The notes under the pieces were generated by a model. It was not told the origin of the DNA. It did no database searches and saw nothing but the letters and a program-made list of their open reading frames with translations. From contig NZ_RQIS01000005.1 in the NCBI RefSeq assembly GCF_003837865.1, positions 275,136 through 339,135 of the forward strand: 64,000 bases of DNA. Direction: 5' to 3'. Positions 59,522 through 64,000 of this stretch are shown here, one piece after another. The stretch's first letter is position 1, and every line of letters begins with the position of its first letter. The translations under genes and the position numbers were made by a program. Source of the stretch: Paraburkholderia dinghuensis (GTDB taxonomy: Bacteria > Pseudomonadota > Gammaproteobacteria > Burkholderiales > Burkholderiaceae).

Positions 59522-60778
59522 TTACGAGGGCGCGCTGCACCCTTCTTCGATCGCACGCAGCAGTGACAGCGCAATACCCTCGGCGGCGAGCCGCACGTCT
59601 TCGAGAGACGGATACGATGGCGCGATGCGCAAATGACTGTCCTGTGGATCGACGCCGTACGGGAACGCCGCCCCCGCTGGCGTGAGGATCAGCCCGGCGA
59701 GCGCCGCGAGTTCGACCGTACGCCGCGCGCAGCCCGATGGTGCATACAGACTGATGAAATAGCCACCGCGCGGTACGTTCCAGCGCACGCCCGGCACGCG
59801 TGAGAGACGTGCGCGAAATACGGCATCGACTGCGTCGAATTTCGGTCTGAGCAGCGCGCGATGTTGCTCCATCAGCGCTTCGAGCGTCGCCCGATCGCGA
59901 ACGAAACGCACATGACGCAACTGGTTCAGTTTGTCGGGGCCGATGCTGCGAACCGCCGTATGCCGCTGCCACCACGCTACGTTGTGCGGCGACGCTGCGA
60001 ACCACGCGAGCGCGCCGCCAGCAAACGTCACCTTCGATAGCGACGCAAACATCAACAAGCGATCCGCGTGACCCGCCTCAGTGCAAGCCTGCAACGCGTC
60101 GAGTGTCGTGAGCCTTTCATCACCGAGGTGATGGAAGCGGTAGGCGTCGTCCCAGAACAGGCGGAAATCCGGCGCGGCTGTCGGCATCGACGCGAGACGG
60201 CGCACCACGTCGCCCGAAAAGATCGCGCCCGTCGGGTTGCTGTAAAGCGGCACGCACCAGATACCCTTGATCGACGCGTCGGCGCGCACGAGTTGCTCCA
60301 CCGCGTCCATGTCGGGGCCGTCGTCGCGCATCGGCACGGCGATCATGCGCACGCCGAGCGCCTCGCAGATCTGAAAGTGACGGTCGTAGCCGGGCGCCGG
60401 ACACAGAAACGCGATCTCACCCTGTGCGCGCCACGGGGCACCACTACCCTCGCCCACCGGCACGCCATGGAGCAGCGCGAATACGAGTGCGTCGTGCATC
60501 AGTTCGAGGCTCGAGTTGCCCGCTGCGATCACCTGCGCGGCCGGAACGCCGAGCAACGACGCGCCGAGTTCGCGTGCCTCGGGCAGCCCGGCAGGTAGCC
60601 CGTAATTGCGGCAGTCGAAGCCGTCACGCGCAAGATGGCCTGTCTCGCGCGCCGTCTCGATCAGCGCCCGCGAGAGATCGAGCTGCTCGGGCGCGGGCTT
60701 GCCGCGTGACATGTCGAGGTGCAGTTTCAGTTCCCTGAATCGTTCGTAAGTCAAAGTATCTGGCGACGTCATTAGCAT
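59522..60778 (-). CDS. PLP-dependent aminotransferase (class I, PF12897-like)
   Basis: A 418-residue fold-type I aminotransferase. It shows LDMSRGKPAPEQLDLS at the N terminus, the PLP pocket (AGNSSLELMHDALVFALL), VPLYSNPTGAIF, and the PLP lysine in FASLSKVTFAGGALAWF. The RGGYFISLYAP segment holds the substrate carboxylate site. The wording matches a group of putative aspartate/alanine-type aminotransferases rather than AspC. It is divergent from the LysR gene, which probably controls it. The start is 60778 or 60772. Confidence 0.88.
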   Translation of the reverse strand: MLMTSPDTLTYERFRELKLHLDMSRGKPAPEQLDLSRALIETARETGHLARDGFDCRNYGLPAGLPEARELGASLLGVPAAQVIAAGNSSLELMHDALVFALLHGVPVGEGSGAPWRAQGEIAFLCPAPGYDRHFQICEALGVRMIAVPMRDDGPDMDAVEQLVRADASIKGIWCVPLYSNPTGAIFSGDVVRRLASMPTAAPDFRLFWDDAYRFHHLGDERLTTLDALQACTEAGHADRLLMFASLSKVTFAGGALAWFAASPHNVAWWQRHTAVRSIGPDKLNQLRHVRFVRDRATLEALMEQHRALLRPKFDAVDAVFRARLSRVPGVRWNVPRGGYFISLYAPSGCARRTVELAALAGLILTPAGAAFPYGVDPQDSHLRIAPSYPSLEDVRLAAEGIALSLLRAIEEGCSAPS

Positions 60779-60861
60779 GTCGTTCCGGCCGTCACGCGGC
60801 GCGCTCAATGAGTGGAGCCTCAGTATGGCGTCGGCCTTATGTTCAGACAAACGCGTTATAT

Positions 60862-60876
60862 TGATGTTTTGAATCA
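60862..60876. promoter_or_regulatory. Possible LysR-type operator
   Basis: TGAT-N7-ATCA is an interrupted palindrome of the LysR T-N11-A type in an AT-rich patch between the divergent aminotransferase and LysR genes, 16 bp before the LysR start. Confidence 0.45.
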
Positions 60877-60891
60877 GTTTTTCTTATATCG

Positions 60892-61761
60892 ATGAAGACC
60901 CTCGATCTCGACGTGCTCGCGATGGTCGTCGCCGTGGCCGACGCGGGCAGCTTCGTGCGCGGCGCAACGCTCGTGCATCGTACCCAGGCGGCGGTGAGCA
61001 TGCAGATCCGGGCGCTGGAAGCGTCGCTCGGCAAGCCGCTTTTCGTTCGCGCGCCACGAAACGTCACGCCCACGCAGGACGGACACACGCTCATCGCCTA
61101 CGCCCGGCGCATGCTCGCGCTGCGCGACGAAGCGTGGGCCACGCTCGCACATCCGGAGGTGAAGGGGCGCGTGTCGATCGGCGTACCCGACGACTATGCG
61201 TCGTCGCTGCTGCCGCCTGTGCTGCGCAAGTTCTCCGCGAGCTGGCCCAAGGTCGAGATCCAGGTGATCGGATTGCCGAGCAGCGCGCTCGCGCCGCTCG
61301 TGAAGGACAACAAGATCGATCTCGCCTGTGTGACGCGCATGCGCGGGCTGCCGGGCGAATTCATCCGGCTGGAACCCATGGTGTGGGCCGCGCCGCCCGC
61401 GGCCGTCAGCGCGGCAACCGGCCGTGAAATCTGGCGCGAACGCCCGCTGCCCGTCGCCCTGTTCGGCGCGGGCAGCGTGGCGCGCGCGAACGCCATCCAC
61501 GCGCTGGAGCGCGCGAAGATCGCCTATCGTACGTCGTATGAAAGCCCGAGCCTGATGGGGTTGTGCAGCATGGTCGCGGCGGGACTCGCGATTGCGCCCC
61601 TCGCGCGCTGCGCGGTACCGGACACGTTCGTGACACTCGGCCGTGCACAGGGATTACCGAAGCTGCCCGACCTCGAAGTGGTGCTTGCGCGCAGCGCTCG
61701 CTCGAACCGGGCGCCGTGTGATTTTCTCGCCGAGCAGATCCTCACGGAACTGCGCGTCTAG
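60892..61761 (+). CDS. LysR-family transcriptional regulator
   Basis: A 289-residue LysR regulator. The N-terminal winged helix-turn-helix is at residues 1-60 (LDLDVLAMVVAVADAGSF, RTQAAVSMQIRALEASLG). A co-inducer-binding periplasmic-fold domain follows (about 90-285, GRVSIGVPDDYASSLLPPVL). It is divergent from the aminotransferase, and the 113-bp shared gap holds a TGAT-N7-ATCA palindrome. The effector is likely an amino acid or keto acid, from context only. Confidence 0.93.
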   Translation: MKTLDLDVLAMVVAVADAGSFVRGATLVHRTQAAVSMQIRALEASLGKPLFVRAPRNVTPTQDGHTLIAYARRMLALRDEAWATLAHPEVKGRVSIGVPDDYASSLLPPVLRKFSASWPKVEIQVIGLPSSALAPLVKDNKIDLACVTRMRGLPGEFIRLEPMVWAAPPAAVSAATGREIWRERPLPVALFGAGSVARANAIHALERAKIAYRTSYESPSLMGLCSMVAAGLAIAPLARCAVPDTFVTLGRAQGLPKLPDLEVVLARSARSNRAPCDFLAEQILTELRV

Positions 61762-61775
61762 CGCGGGCGCGGCGT

Positions 61776-62432
61776 TCATTCGTCGCCGAGGCGCGCGAGC
61801 AGTTCGTAGAGCTTCGACACGTGGCGCAACAGCAATTCTCGATGCTTCTCGATCTGCTCGACCCGGCCCATGAGATCCGCGCAAACACGTCCGTCGGGGT
61901 CGGTCGCCGCGATCGCGTCTTCGATTCGCGCGCGCAAGATGTTCGGCTCGACCGGCGGCACGCTCAGATGGCGTTCGAGCCTGCGCACGTCCTGCACGGC
62001 CAGATCGCGGATCTTGCGCACGCCCGCCATGCGGCGGTGCGATTCGATGTCGGCCGAGCCCTCGTCGCGTCTGGCCGGCGCGCTCAGACCGAAGATCGGC
62101 TCTGCGCGCAACACCGGCGGCTTGCGCACGGGATGCGCCGTACCGCGAAAACGCGCCCGGGGCCGTTCGTTGTCGATCGATTCGCGCGCCGTGGGCGGTA
62201 CGTCACCCGCGTAATGCGGCACGTCCATCCATCCCTCGGGCAGCCCCGTCACGGCTTCGACGCCGCGCACGAACTCGCCGCTGAAGTCCCGTTGCCCCGA
62301 AAGGATCAGCTTCATGTAGCTCGACGAGAACGTCATCATGCGTGCAAGCCGCGTGGCCGCCCCCACCGGGCGGGTCAGTAGCGCAAGATTCGCGCGCCAT
62401 ACGGGCAAGAGCCTAGCGCCGGTATCGTCCAT
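61776..62432 (-). CDS. Cro/XRE-like helix-turn-helix protein
   Basis: A 218-residue protein. The N-terminal 70 residues contain the second half of a Cro/XRE domain (FSSSYMKLILSGQRDFSGEF, EAVTGLPEGWMD), with the tell-tale GWMD end common in phage-type repressors. The rest is a charged, helical, possibly coiled-coil region (GRVEQIEKHRELLLRHVSKL). The start at 62432 has a strong GAGGGAGGA site. Function unknown; it may be a domesticated phage regulator. It is convergent with the LysR gene. Confidence 0.7.
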   Translation of the reverse strand: MDDTGARLLPVWRANLALLTRPVGAATRLARMMTFSSSYMKLILSGQRDFSGEFVRGVEAVTGLPEGWMDVPHYAGDVPPTARESIDNERPRARFRGTAHPVRKPPVLRAEPIFGLSAPARRDEGSADIESHRRMAGVRKIRDLAVQDVRRLERHLSVPPVEPNILRARIEDAIAATDPDGRVCADLMGRVEQIEKHRELLLRHVSKLYELLARLGDE

Positions 62433-62665
62433 CGACCGGATCCTCCCTCGTTCGTGCGCGCGGCGACATCCCAGCCTGAAGCCGCACCAATGGCGGGGTC
62501 CGGGGCGCGCTGTGCCACGATGCGTCGCCATCCGGGCCGGTGAAAGAAGGTTAGCCGTTGCACGCGGCAGTACGCAACCCGCGTGACAAAAAGCGGATCG
62601 GCACGAGAGAAAAGGGAACGGATGCCGCTTTACCGGGGCGCAAGCCTGCTGCGTGGCGAGACCCG

Positions 62666-63361
62666 CTAGAAATGACCCGTGAACCGGTAGCGGCTGCCCG
62701 GATGCCAGAGATTCGCGACCGACGCGACAACCCCGCGCGACCACGTGCGCCGGTGCAGCACGAGGCACGGCTCGGCCTGATTCATCGAAAGATACTCGCG
62801 CGTGTCGCCCTCGGGCGCGAGCGCCTCGATGCGGTACTCCACGCGTTGCAACGGGGCGACGCGCACGAGATACTGGTTTGGTGTGGTCTGCGTGAAGTCC
62901 TGCTCCACGTAGTCGGGCGCCGCGACGGGGCTGACCCAGCGTTCTTCGAGCTGCACGGGCTCGTCGTTCTCGAAGTGCAGCACGCGCGAATGAAACACGA
63001 TGTCGCTCGCACCAATCTCCATTTCACCGGCGAGCGAGGCGTTGGCGCGCAACGCGCCGATCTCGAGGACGTGTGCGCGATAGCGATGGCCGCGCGCGGC
63101 GATCTCGTCGGAGATGCTGCGGATCGCCACGACCGTCGATTCGTACTTCGGCCGCGCGACGAACGTGCCCGCGCCCTGCACGCGCGTAAGCACCTGTTCG
63201 GCAGAGAGCTCGCGCAGCGCGCGGTTCACGGTCATGCGCGCGACCTTGAACTCGCGCGCCAGTTCGTTCTCCGAAGGCACCTGGTCGCCCTCGCCCCACT
63301 CGCCCGAATCGATGCGCGCGAGGATGAAGTCCTTGATGCCCTGATACGCGGGTGCGTTCAT
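62666..63361 (-). CDS. hutC: Histidine utilization repressor HutC
   Basis: A 231-residue GntR/HutC regulator. The N-terminal GntR winged helix is at about residues 5-72 (YQGIKDFILARIDSGEW, PSENELAREFKVARMTVNRAL, RVQGAGTFVA). The UTRA ligand domain follows (VHSRVLHFEN-type wording; GDTREYLSMNQAEPCLVLHRR). It represses hut genes and is induced by urocanate. It lies 19 bp after hutH on the same strand, so it is probably in the operon it controls. Confidence 0.93.
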   Translation of the reverse strand: MNAPAYQGIKDFILARIDSGEWGEGDQVPSENELAREFKVARMTVNRALRELSAEQVLTRVQGAGTFVARPKYESTVVAIRSISDEIAARGHRYRAHVLEIGALRANASLAGEMEIGASDIVFHSRVLHFENDEPVQLEERWVSPVAAPDYVEQDFTQTTPNQYLVRVAPLQRVEYRIEALAPEGDTREYLSMNQAEPCLVLHRRTWSRGVVASVANLWHPGSRYRFTGHF

Positions 63362-63380
63362 CGCGCGGCTCTCCCGGCGG

Positions 63381-64000
63381 TTATGCCGCGGCTTCCGATT
63401 CGAACCCGAACGGACTGTGCGCCGCAATCGTCCCGCCCTGCACCATCCGCGCGATCGCCGCAATATCCGGCGCGAAATAGCGGTCGAGATCGTAATGCGG
63501 CACCTCACTGCGCACGGCCTGCATCACGCGCGCGAGCGCCGGGCTCGTCGGATGCGGCGCGCGCAGGTCCACGCCCTGCGCCGCGGCGAGCAGTTCGATC
63601 GCCAGGATGGTCGCCGTGTTCTCCGCGATGTCGGCGAGCTTGCGCGCGGCGAACGTCGCCATCGACACGTGGTCCTCCTGGTTCGCCGACGTCGGCAGCG
63701 AATCGACCGATGCCGGATGCGCGAGCGTCTTGTTCTCCGAGGCGAGCGCCGCGGCCGTCACATGCGCGATCATGAAGCCCGAATTCACTCCGCCGTCCTT
63801 CACGAGGAACGGCGGCAGCCCCGAGAGCGTCGCGTCGATCAGCAGCGCGATGCGCCGCTCGGCCAGCGCGCCGATCTCGGCGGCCGCGAGCGCGAGGTTG
63901 TCGGCGGCAAATGCCACCGGCTCGGCGTGGAAGTTGCCGCCCGAGAGCACTTCGCCCGTGTCCGGGAAGATCAGCGGATTGTCCGACACGGCGTTCGCTT
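63381..64000 (-). CDS. hutH: Histidine ammonia-lyase, C-terminal part (runs off the window)
   Basis: The open frame continues past the right edge; about 206 C-terminal residues are present. It shows the lyase segments [20 protein letters not shown] and [16 protein letters not shown], then [20 protein letters not shown]. The MIO-forming Ala-Ser-Gly lies outside the window. It converts histidine to urocanate and ammonia, the first step of histidine breakdown. The stop is at 63381, just before hutC. Confidence 0.95.
   Translation of the reverse strand, partial: ANAVSDNPLIFPDTGEVLSGGNFHAEPVAFAADNLALAAAEIGALAERRIALLIDATLSGLPPFLVKDGGVNSGFMIAHVTAAALASENKTLAHPASVDSLPTSANQEDHVSMATFAARKLADIAENTATILAIELLAAAQGVDLRAPHPTSPALARVMQAVRSEVPHYDLDRYFAPDIAAIARMVQGGTIAAHSPFGFESEAAA

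Overview
The window looks like core chromosome of a Burkholderiaceae beta-proteobacterium, most likely Paraburkholderia, Burkholderia or a close relative. The signs are high GC with strong third-position GC bias, hopanoid tail genes hpnIJKL, the two-subunit (Pseudomonas/Burkholderia type) arginine succinyltransferase pathway, an mdtABC-type RND pump and a hut locus. I see no tRNA or rRNA gene, insertion sequence, prophage or CRISPR array. Species cannot be fixed from the sequence alone.

Layout. 1-5.8 kb: ribosome rescue factor arfB, a VC0807-like membrane protein, a FUSC/YccS-type transporter, and an Lrp regulator divergent from a cysteine-dioxygenase-like cupin. 5.8-13 kb: a large MscS channel, a lipoprotein, a GNAT enzyme, a DJ-1/PfpI protein and a sensor kinase without a partner. 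13-23 kb: amtB with a possible sigma-54/NtrC promoter, a 0.8 kb non-coding gap holding a candidate leftward small RNA, then mdtA-mdtB-mdtC. 23-30.3 kb: a periplasmic peroxiredoxin and four c-di-GMP/HDOD signalling genes. The GGDEF-EAL member has an almost perfect flagellar sigma-28 promoter, which ties the cluster to motility.

30.3-40.2 kb: the arginine succinyltransferase (AST/aru) catabolic operon, all leftward, in the order (ATPase aotP/hisP)-argR-astC-aruF-aruG-astD-astB-astE. The transporter ATPase has no permease or binding-protein gene beside it. A short binding-protein fragment lies just past astE. 40.2-46.7 kb: a patatin, a BamE-like lipoprotein and hpnL-hpnK-hpnJ-hpnI, read leftward from hpnI. 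HpnI, K and J add GlcNAc to bacteriohopanetetrol, deacetylate it and contract the sugar to the cyclitol ether. 47-52 kb is the most accessory-looking part: a luciferase-like oxidoreductase, a frameshifted MFS remnant, a STAS-like protein, and a TetR/ABM-monooxygenase pair with two palindromic operators and a tiny coupled leader ORF, then a secreted hydrolase.

52-64 kb: glgC-glgA (ADP-glucose and glycogen synthesis), preceded by a cluster of inverted repeats; pdxY; an acidic protein of unknown function; a secreted transglutaminase-like protein; a PLP aminotransferase divergent from a LysR regulator; a Cro-like regulator; and the end of a hut locus (hutC and the C-terminal part of hutH, running off the right edge).

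No clearly new multi-gene defence or biosynthetic system was found. The best leads are the candidate sRNA downstream of amtB, the sigma-28-linked c-di-GMP cluster with two degenerate EAL-HDOD paralogues, the TetR/ABM unit, and the low-complexity insertions in MdtC and the YccS-like protein.
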